From assembly GCA_023634235.1 (NCBI GenBank), contig JAMKCF010000001.1, forward strand, positions 33,537,272 to 33,601,271: a stretch of DNA of 64,000 nucleotides. The letters run 5' to 3'. The stretch's first letter is position 1, and every line of letters starts with the position of its first letter. The notes under the pieces were generated by a model. It made no database searches. It had not been told where the DNA came from and saw nothing but the letters and a program-made list of their open reading frames with translations. The DNA comes from Pisaster brevispinus. Its lineage: Eukaryota; Echinodermata; Asteroidea; Forcipulatida; Asteriidae. This document shows positions 45,852-56,660 of this stretch, in pieces. Both the position numbers and the translations under genes were made by a program.

Positions 45852-45871
45852 AAACATGTCTTGACATGTTT
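45852..45871. promoter_or_regulatory. p53-family-like response element
   Basis: AAACATGTCT (45852-45861) and TGACATGTTT (45862-45871) are adjacent RRRCATGYYY decamers with no spacer and one mismatch to the p53/p63 consensus. The whole is a near-perfect palindrome. It lies about 10 bp past the SINE tail. Only the motif supports it. Confidence 0.3.
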
Positions 45872-47061
45872 CTGTACGGTAGATACATGCACTATATACG
45901 ATTATTCTTAAAGCAAGGATCTTACTCTATGACCTTAATAAGCAACATTTACGACAACAATCAACAGAGATACAAAAATCAACCTGCGAGTTTCATTTCA
46001 CGTCATGGACAACCATCCATCATCTTTGTCATGTTCCCTGTCTATAATTTAGCAATAACCAGTGCTGATTCTCATTAAAAAAGGAAGGGGTCAGACTATT
46101 TAACCCTTCCTGCCTGCGATTACATTGATTGGAAAAGAAGATGGCCGCGCCATTAACGAAGGACATCTTAACATGTTTAGAAAACATTCAACATATAGTC
46201 CATGTGAGGAATATCGTGCATGTTGTGGTCTATTTATAAAACACAGTACAAGCGACCTTTGTTTATAAAAGAAGTGACCTTGTACATTCCCGGGCATTTC
46301 TGGCAGGCGATATACTACTCCAGTTTGGTCATACATTGTATCATAGTTTCCACATGAATTCGAAAGTTACAAAAATAACAGCTGAACAAGTTTTGAGATG
46401 TGCCTTTTTTCCTCATAATAAAAAAAACCAGACGGTAGAATCTCAAATTGTATGTTTTCTTCCGCTGAGCTGTGTACAAATCGTGCCTGCAGGAAGTCCA
46501 GGCTCTGTGTCTCTATTTTGTAACTATGTAATGTCACGGGTCACATGGTGCATAGAATATGTTTTTGCACTTTGTTGAATATGATTCACCAGCCGATAAT
46601 CCATCTTCAATCCTGATTTATTTTTTCACTCTTCTCCACAAAAATAACTCCGGAGACAAAATGATAGAAACCCTTAGCTATGTTTCATCCATGGTTTCAT
46701 CAAAGCAGATGATTGATTCTTCATAACGGACAACAAACTCAAACCCATCCTCCGATAGTGCATGCATACTCTACCTCAACAAGGGGGGGGGGTCATGCCC
46801 AGCCAACATGTACATCCACACACGGACGGACATCCCTTCTTCAAGCTTTTGATCCGCAAACAATTTTTCGGATGTTGACTGCCATATATGCTCTCCATCA
46901 CGATCCATCACTCTTACCATCCACTGAGCTATCCCTTCTCACTCATCAACCCCAGGATTATAGCCCTTCCATTTACTCTAAATTGGCAGGGACTAGTCAG
47001 ATCTGGGGAGCAAGGGACTACAAGACGCAAGCTTTCTTTTTTTTCTTTCTTGCCTTGTCAG
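45872..47061. other. non-coding stretch, no gene seen
   Basis: G10 at 46784-46793. A 128-codon plus frame at 46713-47099 has no known domain. The right end is the T/C tract serving the acceptor at 47060-47061. Confidence 0.4.
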
Positions 47062-47202
47062 CGTGTACAGTGTGTACCCAACCTTGGTGGGTGTATTAGT
47101 TTTCCAGATGTGTTGGTTCAAGCGTTATTGCAAGACCTTAGGGTTGTTGGGACGCCACATCTTTACATGGGCCAGAGGAAAGAATCACAAAGTCAAAGCT
47201 AA
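47062..47202 (+). CDS. candidate 3'-terminal exon, unknown product
   Basis: CTTTCTTGCCTTGTCAG, a strong acceptor, ends at 47061. The frame continuous with the CAG reads RVQCVPNLGGCISFPDVLVQ and ALLQDLRVVGTPHLYMGQRK to a TAA stop at 47200-47202, 46 residues. Entry phase 0 would match exit from the segment at 41658. AATAAA at 47424-47429 could serve as a poly(A) signal. I recognise no family, and a chance acceptor beside a chance open stretch remains possible. Confidence 0.2.
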   Translation, partial: RVQCVPNLGGCISFPDVLVQALLQDLRVVGTPHLYMGQRKESQSQS

Positions 47203-48099
47203 CAGATGAATTCTTTGGAAGTCAAAAGTCAAATCTGCAGGAATTCGCCACAAAAGTTGGTGGAAATCTCTTGAAAATGATTCTAAATTAGATTGTTTTT
47301 TAAATTGTACTGTTTTATCACCACTAGTTTAAATATAAATCTACTTAGCTAACTTGAAGAGCTGAGCTACAAAGTTAATCCCAAAAACATTTTAAACAAA
47401 TTAATTTTGTACCACTGATGTAAAATAAAACCTTAAATATTTTCCCCAGCGACCTTCCAATATCAATCAAAAACTTTCCTTGCATGAAAAATTATTCCTA
47501 ACTTCCACATCTTGCAATGCCCTGCATACATACAAACGCTAATAAAAACCAGGTAGCCAATTTTACGCATCACGAACGTACATCCAGCAATTTTGCCCGT
47601 GACCTCCATACTAATACTGTGTCAGAGAAACGAGCGGGGACAAAATTGAATAGCTTCGCCTCGTCGTCCATCTCCAAAATGAATCGGAAGACAATTTCTA
47701 AATGTCAGAATTGTTCAAGCACATACAGGTACACATGTGAATAGAAATGTCGCACAGTGAGGTTTGGTCGTAATCATTGCATCGTGACCTTGACAATATT
47801 GCCTTTTTTAGATGGAACACAACTGACATTCTTCCTTTGTTCGTGCAGCTTTGCCAAGTTGGCTATATCAACAACGGGAATACTTGAGTCGCATACAAAA
47901 CGGGCGCCTGACTGTCTCCTCACTTTTGAGTTTTTCAGTGGTTGTGTTGATTTGAACGGGTTAAGAAGCAAGATATCAGCGTTAACAGAATAATAAAAAC
48001 CCAAGTAGAGTCTTGTCATTTGATTGGAGGATTGTAGGTTACATGGCACTCATTCATCAATCCTTCTTGGGTATACCATAAACCGTATATTCAAGGTTT
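47203..48099. other. non-coding stretch, no gene seen
   Basis: Open frames on both strands at 47757-48049 overlap and have no support. Nothing recognised. Confidence 0.4.
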
Positions 48100-48303
48100 G
48101 CTCTTAACACTTTTAGTGACTGGTCAGCAGGGCCAGTTAGCTAGGCATTTCACTGGTCCATCAGGTTTTTCACTGGTCCGTATTTCAAGAAATTGTGTTG
48201 CGTTTCAACACTGAACTAGCCAGCCGGACCACTTGGAGTGAAGTTTGGCTGGTTCTCGGGTGTTTTAACTAGTTTGGCCAACGGAACCACTGGTAAGAGA
48301 GAC
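48100..48303 (-). repeat. R1 dispersed repeat, reverse copy
   Basis: GGTTTGCTCTTAACACTTTT, CATTTCACTGGTCCATCAGG, AACTAGCCAGCCGGACCACT and GTGTTTTAACTAGTTTGGCC to the CAACGGAACCACTGGTAAGA end are the reverse complement of the steps at 43391-43664. This copy lacks the ~60-bp middle block, so one of the two carries an indel. Confidence 0.75.
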
Positions 48304-48667
48304 CACTGTATATTGGTACCGTTCACCTGCGTTTTCAACCCATCCTTTTTATCAATTGCCCACTACAGACCACACCCCTCAAAAGATGGAACGTTCCATT
48401 GGGCTCAGCTACGCATCGCTGAATGGAACAGTCCATATATCAACTCATGAAAATATTCCTATCATTGCACTCATGAACATTCATGTGATGTTTGAAGCTT
48501 TGCATGGTGCAGAAAATAATAAGTGACTGTAATTACAGCACACAGAATAAACTAGTTTACTAGTTACAGTTACTTCTTAACAGTCATTTAGTAGTAGTTT
48601 ATCTTTAAGAAACAAAACATACATCAAGTATTTGGGGCATTATATTAACGTCCTCTCCAAGTGGAAA
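48304..48667. other. non-coding stretch, no gene seen
   Basis: Nothing recognised. Confidence 0.35.
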
Positions 48668-48943
48668 ATCTCTGCCTTTTTCTACCATGACTGCTTTCTC
48701 ACTGGTCCCCTTTTCATTCATAAAGAAATTTAAGACACGGTGCCTTCCCTCAGCGGGGAGCACAAGACGGGTCAAAAACCTCCCCAAATACCGGCTGACT
48801 TAAATAAAACCTCCACACTGTGGGCACACCTCTCAACTGTGACCGCTTCTCACCGGTCCCCTTCACCTCCAAATTGAGATTCAAGACACAGTTTTTTGTC
48901 ACCTCCCCTGGTACACGGTAGGTGGGTCAATAAGCACTCCCAC
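48668..48943 (+). repeat. diverged tandem duplication, ~155-bp unit
   Basis: TGACTGCTTTCTCACTGGTC followed by CCCTTTTCA, AAGACACGG and GACGGGTCAA matches TGTGACCGCTTCTCACCGGT, CCCTTCACC, AAGACACAG and GGTGGGTCAA about 155 bp later. Spacing is conserved though many bases differ, so the duplication is old. Confidence 0.6.
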
Positions 48944-49184
48944 TGGGGAGACATTGGCAAGCGATTTGGCAGGCTAGCTCTTTCAAAGCAGCAACCAAAA
49001 GCGGCTGGAGCACTCCCTTGAGATGGAAAACAAAGCCTTCAAGACGTTGTTAATCCTTGTAAAGCGGCAGGCCACCGTTATGGGTTTTCCCAACGGATCA
49101 AGAGACCTTCCTGTATCCTCCGGATGCCATGGGCCCTCATCCATTATTAATCGTCATCCAATTTCAAAAAAACAATTCCTACCA

Positions 49185-49500
49185 TCACAACTAATATTTC
49201 AGCAAAACAAGATTTCAACGCAGTCATTTGCATTCATTTATACTGATTATGTAATTTAAGGAACAATTTTTATGGCACTTAAGAATCCAAACTTCTAACT
49301 ACAGTTCCCTGAAGCACTGTTTTGCCATTTATTCTCATCAAACAACTTCTATAAAGGTCAGACCTAATTCTCCACAACAGCATTTCTCTAGAATCGAAAC
49401 CAATATTTCAGACCAACAAAATTTCAACGGAGCAATTCATATCTGTTTATAATGATTATGTAATTTAAAGGTAGAGTCATGTTTGGCTCTTGAAATCTGA
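49185..49500 (+). repeat. diverged tandem duplication, 210-bp unit
   Basis: AATATTTCAGCAAAACAAGA at 49193 and AATATTTCAGACCAACAAAA at 49403 head copies that both continue through a GATTATGTAATTTAA phrase (49243, 49454) to a TGGC..T(T/A)..GAATC-like end. Old duplication; the surrounding AT-rich DNA makes alignment edges vague. Confidence 0.6.
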
Positions 49501-52312
49501 AATCTGTCTGAAATCTCAAACACAATTTCTGAATAAAAACTGTTTTTGCACAAAAGACTACCATATTGGAGACCATTCCAAATTTTGAGCAATTTTAACA
49601 ACTATTTCTTTTGAGCAATTAATTTACTATACTGTCTTCTAATTGAAGAAGTCCCAAAGTCAGAAACAATATGAATACAAACTCAAAAGGATTATTATTC
49701 ATCAATGACAATGATGAAAATTTCACAAACATTTCCGAAGCTGTAAAAATATTTGTATTTATTAAATCTGCAGTTCCAACACACCATTTCAGACCGGCTA
49801 CATAAGTTGGGACGTGAACACAAAGCTGAAACTCCAGGCAGTGTAAACCTTGGGTAAGATTACCTGCTGATGGAGGTCAACGACCCCGCTCACGTAGGGG
49901 TCAGTTCGGGTTAGCCCCTCGGATTTTCCTCCAAATCAAATATCAGATAGTACAACAAGTTTATTTTGTTCATCAATTTCCACCGGGGAAAAATGTCCCC
50001 TGCACCTGTTTCTGTTTAATTCAAAAGGACGTAAAAACATCAAACTGATACGCCGCTTTTGTAGCCATTAAGTGGTGGGAGTTAACGAAGCAAGTTAATT
50101 AACATGACCCATGACCTTTGATAACGGTTATAACACATGGTGTATTGTGGTACTGATTATCCCATAAAGGTTAAAAGCGTTTGTAACGAAATGGTGATGG
50201 ATTGTCTAACTTGAACCAGGGGGTTACCACGAGGGACCTTGGTACAACTTGTGTTAGTTTAATAGTCAGGGTAACGTGCTTATTTTGGTCTCTGGGTCTC
50301 ACACTACGACAGGGGTGTTTTGCTCTTTTCAAGGTTGGTTCTGTTTTCGTAATCTTTGGAAGGTTGCGACCATTTGTATCAGGAACCCTAACTTCTACTC
50401 AAAACAAGTAACATTCAAACAAGAAAAGCACCTGACTAATTTCAACAATAACCTCACTTTGAATCATAGCTTGTGAGGTCCAAAAAACCAAGATGGTGGT
50501 GTGCATCAAGCATTTTGCAAGTTTTAAAATAAAACAGTCCTAAAACAAAAAAAGCTTTTCTGTTGCCATGCAATGTTGTTTGCTAAAATTGATGATTATG
50601 AATCGCATAACTTTCTACACTGGGTTTCAGTATTTTATACCACCATATAAGAATCATTTGTAAACAGCAAGAAAGAAAAATCCCCTTGCGTTTATCCTTT
50701 TATTTTGTTCATTTTGTCTAAAACAAAAACAGAAAAAATACTCAGGATTTGGGGAATTTCTCTGAGTTGTCCCCCAGGATTTGTAGCTTGTTTCCTCCTG
50801 TCACAAGAAAACTTGGCATAATGCAACCCAGCACTGTGTGTACATTAAGGAGGATTGTTTTCTCTATCTGAACTGACCCCAGATAATGGGGTCAGTGACA
50901 AAATCACTGGCTGCAAAGTTGGGCCTGGAGGCCTGGAGGCAAGGGGGGGGGGGGGGTCTTATAGGTAGAGAAGCCAGACAATGTAAAGATGAGATCAGGG
51001 AGTCAGAGAGGGATGGGTGTGGGTTCTTCTTGACATAATACCTGACTTAAGGTAAGGAATCTGACATGGAGGTGTTAGAATGTATAGCCAGGAGGTAAAG
51101 ACCTCTCTGAATTCATCTTAACACCAAGACCCACACAACTGAATTTGACAGACTCTGATTGTGGAATTCAAACATCACAGACTAGTTTCTTCTTTTCTTG
51201 GGGGGGGGGGGGGTAACAAAAAGGGGTAAACTAGATTATCCATGTTTATGTAATGTAGTTCACTTCTCCCCAACTGCTTTTGCAATATTTAGGGATGAGA
51301 CTGGACAGATGTGGGCATTGTTGGAAAATGGCTTGTGGGTCTGGGTCCCTTCTTATTCTAGGCCCAGAACCTCCCAGATGTTACAATTCAGGAGGTTTAC
51401 AGACTCTGTGCCATCACCAGAAAGACACAACTACAGGTTTGGACACAATGTTGCCTCTTTCTCTCTCCCTTTGGTGACTGTTTTTACTTCTTTCAAGAAA
51501 ATTTGAAGGCTCAAAGAGGTTTTGAGAAAATCCTTAACTCAGGAAAATTTTTTATAAATCACAGGACTGAATATGGTGTTATGCCAATTCCCGTATTTTT
51601 TAAGGCATGAGGGAAAGAGAGCCAAATTCATGAGATGCAAAACACATAAACTGTCATTGCTGCTATTAGTATTATATGTCTTTGGCCATTGATACAAGAA
51701 AACAACATACAGGCAGTTAAAATAACTCCAACTGTGATGCAAGAAAGTTTGATGTTGAAAGCGCCCTCTTACAGTAAAAAAAAAAAACAGAGAAAAATAT
51801 TTGAAAAAAACAGAAAGGATGAAAACTTTCCAACTAGCATTTGCAGCTCAACAATTGGCACTTTCAAGAAGTCTGGAGCACAATTGTAGGATCCCTTTTT
51901 TAATGTGACATATTTTCTAGCCGGCCAAACAATGCACACTAACTGTTTTTCCACATGTTTTTGATTTGACATTCAAGGTATCAAAAAGGTCACATAATTC
52001 AATTGCGAAAAGTCAAGCATTTTTCTGATGCCAAAAGTCATCCCCAAAATGTCTTGAAATGTTTTAATGGTGGTTGTTTGGTTTGGTTTTTTGTTTTTGT
52101 TCACTGGTATGTATGCAGCCCGCATACACTTTAGTCACCCTACTTTATGTGCCATTAAAACATTTTAATGTATATTGTAGGTGGGCATTTTCTTTTTTGC
52201 AATTTACAGCCAAGTTTAGACACCCACATTTCAAAATTGTAAACCCTGTGTGCAATTAAACTGTATCCCTGGTCCACACCACAGTTCCATTTTTGAAAAC
52301 GAGTTATGACTA
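49501..52312. other. long non-coding stretch, no gene seen
   Basis: G14 tracts at 50943-50956 and 51200-51213 and an A13 run at 51776-51788. CAGGAGGT-type phrases recur at 51090 and 51390 without a clear unit. Frames up to 102 codons (51198-51506) have no known domain. Confidence 0.4.
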
Positions 52313-52478
52313 GGGCCCAATTTCATAGAGCTGCTTAAGCCAAAAACATTGCTTAAAAGATTTATGCTAAGCAACGATAAGTAGGATACCAGACACAGAT
52401 GCTGCATGTATAATGGTATTTTAGCTGGTAACCTTTTTCTGGCAAGCATAATTTTGTTATGCTTAGCTATTTTTTTTG
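52313..52478 (-). mobile_element. MITE M1, reverse copy with intact end
   Basis: GGGCCCAATTTCATAGAGCT at 52313 is the best-preserved M1 terminus in the window, followed by GCTTAAGCC. Interior GGATACCAGACACAGATGCT, TAGCTGGTAACCTTTTTCTG and GCTTAGCTATTTTTTTTGTG are in reverse M1 order. The opposite terminus is lost. Confidence 0.8.
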
Positions 52479-52894
52479 TGGCCAAGGTTTGCAGAATCAC
52501 CCTGAAATCCCCAAGGTACCAGCCACAGTTAATAAACCACACAGTCTCTTTAATAACGTCAGACTAAACCACTCTCTTGTTTTTCCAAACTCTGATCAAA
52601 TAACATTGTTTCATGCCGACCGTTGTCTACAATTTTCCCCGTAAAGGTCAACCAGCTTGTATTAACCAGAAACTTGTACAACGGTTGGGTTTGGGAACAT
52701 GGATTTGGGTTAGACGCTGGCTGAACGGAAACTCACTTCATATGGAATCACATCAATTTCAATATCAATCCAGCTCTGCGTGTGGATACAGACGACAACG
52801 GGGTCTTCTCTCTACAGGCCTGCACATTTTAGTCATATAGGGGCAAGACCTGTATGCCTGAGGTAGCAGCTCTTCCATTCGGTGGGAATCTCTG
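52479..52894. other. non-coding stretch, no gene seen
   Basis: Nothing recognised. Confidence 0.35.
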
Positions 52895-53170
52895 AGGACA
52901 TTTCCGAGGTCACCGGGGCTATCTAGGGCCAACTTTACCCCTCTCACTACTGGTACAAATCACTGCCACATTAAACGTTTCATCAAATTATTCATCTTAA
53001 ATGTTTACGGGGGGGGGGGGGGGGGGGTCTTTTTGTTCAGTTTAACCAAAAAAACAGAAACTAATCCAATTCATGCAAAAAATACGTTTCATACCAGCTG
53101 ATAACAGTTTTCCATTGGGCTATATAGGGTCAAGAAGTTTAACCTTCTTACTGCTGGTACCATTTTCCAG
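52895..53170 (+). repeat. ~210-bp tandem unit with G19 insertion
   Basis: GGGGCTATCTAGGGCCAACT with CTACTGGTAC (to 52957) recurs as TGGGCTATATAGGGTCAAGA with CTGCTGGTAC (to 53161). The DNA between contains CATCAAATTATTCATCTTAA, a G19 run at 53009-53027 and AACAGAAACTAATCCAATTC. The same between-block recurs at 56110-56275 without the G-run, so the G tract is a secondary expansion. Confidence 0.65.
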
Positions 53171-53439
53171 CCAGTTGACCAATCATATGACATCATACAA
53201 CTGCATGGATTGTGTACTATTATTTTTAATACTCCTGGTAATGAAACCAAGGATGCCTCATAAGTGAACTTAATCAAGTAGCTCACAAGCCTGAGGAAAC
53301 CTGTAGACAGGGTGATTGCTATGTGAACCAGAAACACTGGGGTTAACCCCTACTTTTCCACTATATGCATTCTGGGTCCTTTTATGTGCACTAGGAAATC
53401 TACAAAAATGTAGTACATGGGAACTAATAACAATGTCCA
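53171..53439. other. non-coding, no gene seen
   Basis: Nothing recognised. Confidence 0.3.
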
Positions 53440-53508
53440 TGTAAGCGCAGAAAGGTGACTGTAAGCGCAGAAGTCTAAGGTAAGCAGAGCTATGAATTTA
53501 GGCCCAGT
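53440..53508 (+). mobile_element. MITE M2, 3' fragment
   Basis: TGTAAGCGCAGAAAGGTGAC and GACTGTAAGCGCAGAAGTC, then GCAGAGCTATGAATTTAGGC, correspond to the M2 right end, with the GTAAGCGCAGA step duplicated. Confidence 0.6.
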
Positions 53509-53856
53509 AATTAATGAAGAGGCACATCAATGTCATAAATTCCAAAACATTACGTTAACATTTAATAACTGAAATTTATCAGAACCCAACAGCCCGGTAA
53601 CTCACAGTAACCGATTTATTATTAAATAATCATTATTAATTTACGGTGAGAACTTTCTAGGCCAAGTCAGGAGGGCCACAAAATCCTTACCTCACACTAA
53701 GGACAGTTCATTTGGTTAAGCAACAACAATGACTCGATCGTAATCGATCAAACATGTAGGGTATGGATTTAGGGATGTGACTGTACAGATGTGTAGTCAT
53801 CTGAAAATAGTTGAATCCAATTAACCGAAAGAAATTGGATTTTTAAGTTCATGAGC

Positions 53857-54112
53857 AGAGCCCATAATTCCAAGGCTGTGCTTGACACATAATGGAATTC
53901 TGCACCATTCTTGCTTATTACAGAGTTAGCACTAAACTTCTGCGCTTACTGTGTAAATGAAGAATTCTTAATAACATGAAGTACGCAAGCACCCAAGCAA
54001 ACATTCCTTGCTTACTTGTGAAAAATGCTTACAATGTATGTCAAGCTTGGATCGTTTTGCCTTTAGCGGTGACTTTTCGCTTACGGCAAGCAGTACCATG
54101 AAATCTAGTCTC
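53857..54112 (+). mobile_element. MITE M2-like element, diverged
   Basis: AGCCCATAATTCCAAGGCTG at the left and AAGCAGTACCATGAAATCTA at the right are M2-type inverted ends about 255 bp apart, close to the M2 length. CTTCTGCGCTTACTG inside is the inverted GTAAGCGCAGA step. The long palindrome of the 19871 copy is absent. An M1 copy begins immediately afterwards. Confidence 0.5.
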
Positions 54113-54245
54113 AAGCACATTTTTGTATATAGCTGCTTAAGCACAAAAAGCAGCTTAGCACAAAACAATTACGCTTACCCAATTAAGGTTACCAACTAAA
54201 ATACCATGCTGAATGCCTTTAAGCAGCTCTATGGAACTGTGCCCA
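54113..54245 (+). mobile_element. MITE M1, internally deleted copy
   Basis: AGCTGCTTAAGCACAAAAAG, AATTAAGGTTACCAACTAAA and ATACCATGC are followed directly by TTTAAGCAGCTCTATGGAAC, so the segment with the GTGACTGG step is deleted. Both terminal regions remain. Confidence 0.7.
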
Positions 54246-54893
54246 GCTAAAAAGTACATTTGAGTAGTGTTCCAAATCTACACATCGTAGCCTATCTGAC
54301 CTACAGAGCAGTAATGTCATGGTCATGTCACTTTATAAGGCAAATTACAGACGACTAGTTCTAGGCAATCTCCGTGAAGTAAACACAGTCACTTTTTAAT
54401 GTTCATATTATGCAATTTTTGGCAGTCATATCTTGAGCTACCAAAGTATTCCAAACTCATATCAAGAAACTTCTGTTTACTGCAAGTTATTCACATTCCT
54501 GTTTTGGTGTAATTTTTCTGTAGAGAGCTTGATACTCCTGTAGTATCTTTTCTCTAGCGCCTTCCGCCTTGACTAATTTTTTTATTAGAAAGTGCGCTTT
54601 ATAAGTTTGTTTTGTACAGACTTAGTGCAGTTTACTCGCCTCAAAGTTCCCAGAGAAAAACAAAATTGCCTTCGTGTGACAATGCTTTAACACGGTGTCT
54701 TGATTGCACTTTCTTTACATCCTAAGAACTCTCGCTGTGTGTGGGTCTTAACTTAAATTATGCATGAAAAGACAACCTTGATCCAATAGCATTTGCAATG
54801 CAAACCATACAGAATCAGCCGCGGCACTGTACGTGTAGAATGCCGCACATTTAGAATGAGTTTCAACACCTCAGCTGGCTCATGGGGTTTTAG
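54246..54893. other. non-coding stretch, no gene seen
   Basis: Nothing recognised before the tandem array. Confidence 0.4.
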
Positions 54894-55336
54894 AGGACAG
54901 TCTTTGTCACAATCCCGGTGTCGAATGCGCAATATTGAATACTGATTATTGCTTTAATGAAAAAGGCACCACTCTATTTATAAAGGACAATCCTTGTCAC
55001 GATCCCTGTGTTCAATGAGCAATACTGAATACTGATTATTGCTATAACGGAAAAGGTACCACACTATAAAAGGACAGTCTTTGTCACAATCCCGCTGTCG
55101 AATGCGCAATATTGAATACTGATTATTGCTTTAATGAAAAAGGCACCACTCTATTTATAAAGGACGATCCTTGTCACGATCCCTGTGTTCAATGAGCAAT
55201 ACTGAATACTGATTATTGCTTTAATGAAAAAGGCACCACTCTATTTATAAAGGACAAGTCTTGTCACGATCCCTGTGTTCAATGAGCAATACTGAATACT
55301 GATTATTGCTATAACGGGAAAGGTACCACACTATTT
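54894..55336 (+). repeat. ~89-bp tandem array, five units, two subtypes
   Basis: AGGACAGTCTTTGTCAC-type starts fall at 54894, 54984, 55071, 55161 and 55251. Units 1 and 3 share GTCGAATGCGCAATATTGAA (type A). Units 2, 4 and 5 share GTTCAATGAGCAATACTGAA (type B). The right part of each unit also comes in two forms (GCTTTAATGAAAAAGGCACC or GCTATAACGGAAAAGGTACC), distributed A, B, A, A-like, B. This is a higher-order dimer repeat reshuffled by unequal exchange or conversion. Confidence 0.95.
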
Positions 55337-55630
55337 TCCCTTCCAGTCTCGGTTTGGTTTCATTAATTTGCATGGGAGGAAAACAAAATGGCCGCAACAT
55401 GGTCAATTGGTTTTAACTTCATTGACTAGAAAAACAAATGTTATTTCAATCATGGTACAATCGCTCTGACCATATAAGCAAGTTGCCCGCGGCAACTTCG
55501 GTCTCCGAGCCCCTAAATAGAACCAGAGCTCTCCTTGTGTTAAACCATCCTTGCCAAAATGTAATTACAAACAAATTGGGACATCAACTTAAACGACATT
55601 GAATGACTGTTCAAGTGACGTACAACTCAC
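55337..55630. other. non-coding, no gene seen
   Basis: Nothing recognised. Confidence 0.3.
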
Positions 55631-55666
55631 CTTCCAAATTGACCCACAACCAAATGAAGGTCTGAC
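55631..55666 (-). CDS. weak candidate 36-nt microexon
   Basis: On the minus strand GAACTGACTTTTTAG, an acceptor-like tract, precedes 36 nt ending GGAAG, which is followed by GTGAGT, a good donor. All three frames are open and the length is a multiple of three, as in many microexons. The polypyrimidine tract is short and no flanking exon is known. Confidence 0.12.
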
Positions 55667-55949
55667 CTAAAAAGTCAGTTCATTACCGCGGAGATTGTAG
55701 CAATTGTTAAAAGTTCAAAGGTAAAGTAAGTTAATAATGATAATATAAGATGAAATTTTTCTTACAAAATTATAATATTCTGTACAATGTGCGTTGCATT
55801 CTATAGGCCTAATTTATGCAGCATCAAGCTTTGTAAAACATATCATGGTTAGATTTTTCATATTTTGTTGGATATTTTTTCTCAGCAAATCCTACATTTT
55901 ATTGATAACACCATGGGACAATATCTCTGCTTAATGAATACATGTATTC
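55667..55949. other. non-coding, no gene seen
   Basis: AT-rich; nothing recognised. Confidence 0.3.
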
Positions 55950-56032
55950 TCCCCCCCCCCAAAAAAAAAAACCAAACAAACAAACAAACAAACAAACAAA
56001 ATTAAATAAATAAATAAAAGAAATAAATAAAT
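55950..56032. repeat. poly-C/poly-A, (CAAA)n and (TAAA)n tract
   Basis: C10 then A11, then (ACAA)n to about 56000 and (TAAA)n to about 56031. On the plus strand it is the sort of tail left by a truncated retroelement, or a compound microsatellite. Confidence 0.85.
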
Positions 56033-56109
56033 CCTTCTTTTTTTTTAAATCAAGTTTGAAAGAAATTTACTCAAGACTGAGCAGGAAACCAAAATTTTAT
56101 GAAAATTTA

Positions 56110-56275
56110 CGGCGGGAAAAACATGTCACAGAAATAACTGACACATTAAATATGGCATCAAATTGTTCATCTTAAATTGTTTTGGTCTTTTTTTCCCCAG
56201 ACTAACAAAAGAACAGAAACTAATCCAATTCATGGAAAACTACATTTCATACCAGCTGATATCATCCACCAAAAC
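56110..56275 (+). repeat. third copy of the 52895 unit
   Basis: GACACATTAAATATGGCATC, AAATTGTTCATCTTAAATTG, AACAGAAACTAATCCAATTC and TTTCATACCAGCTGATA match 52965-53105 in order. The G19 run of that copy is replaced by TTTTGG here. Confidence 0.75.
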
Positions 56276-56524
56276 AATACAAGAATACACGTGCCTCCCT
56301 TCACCCCGAATGCACCCCCGATGCCCGCCTCCTTCACACAGCTACTGTATTGAAGGATACCCATTTTGTAATATTCCTCACGGCAGGGTGCCGAGTTAAC
56401 GAACAGCGGGGGCTTAACCATTACAATGCCAGGAGATTTTACGGTCAGTGGACAAGGCACTCTGACATTGGTGTACCCTTGCTCTGGTGTACAGAGTCAC
56501 GGTCTACAATGTACGCAGAGACTT

Positions 56525-56660
56525 AAGCCGTGTCTGAACTCGCGGCTACAGCTATGGCTACGGCTAGATTTCTGTGTTGTCATGCGTTGCAGTATGGGAC
56601 ATCCTTAGCAACATCCTTAGCAACAGTCGTAGCCGTAGCCGGCAATTCGGATAAGCCTTT
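56525..56660. mobile_element. foldback element FB1, copy 2
   Basis: The left arm GTGTCTGAACTCGCGGCTAC with AGCTATGGCTACGGCTAG and the right arm TCGTAGCCGTAGCCGGCAAT with TCGGATAAGCCT are inverted copies. Between them CATCCTTAGCAA occurs twice in tandem. Better preserved than the copy at 6063. Confidence 0.75.

Noticed and set aside
46713..47099. 128-codon plus-strand frame
   Set aside because: Passes through a G-run and a T/C tract and has no known motif. Only the different frame after the acceptor at 47061 is kept as a weak exon candidate.
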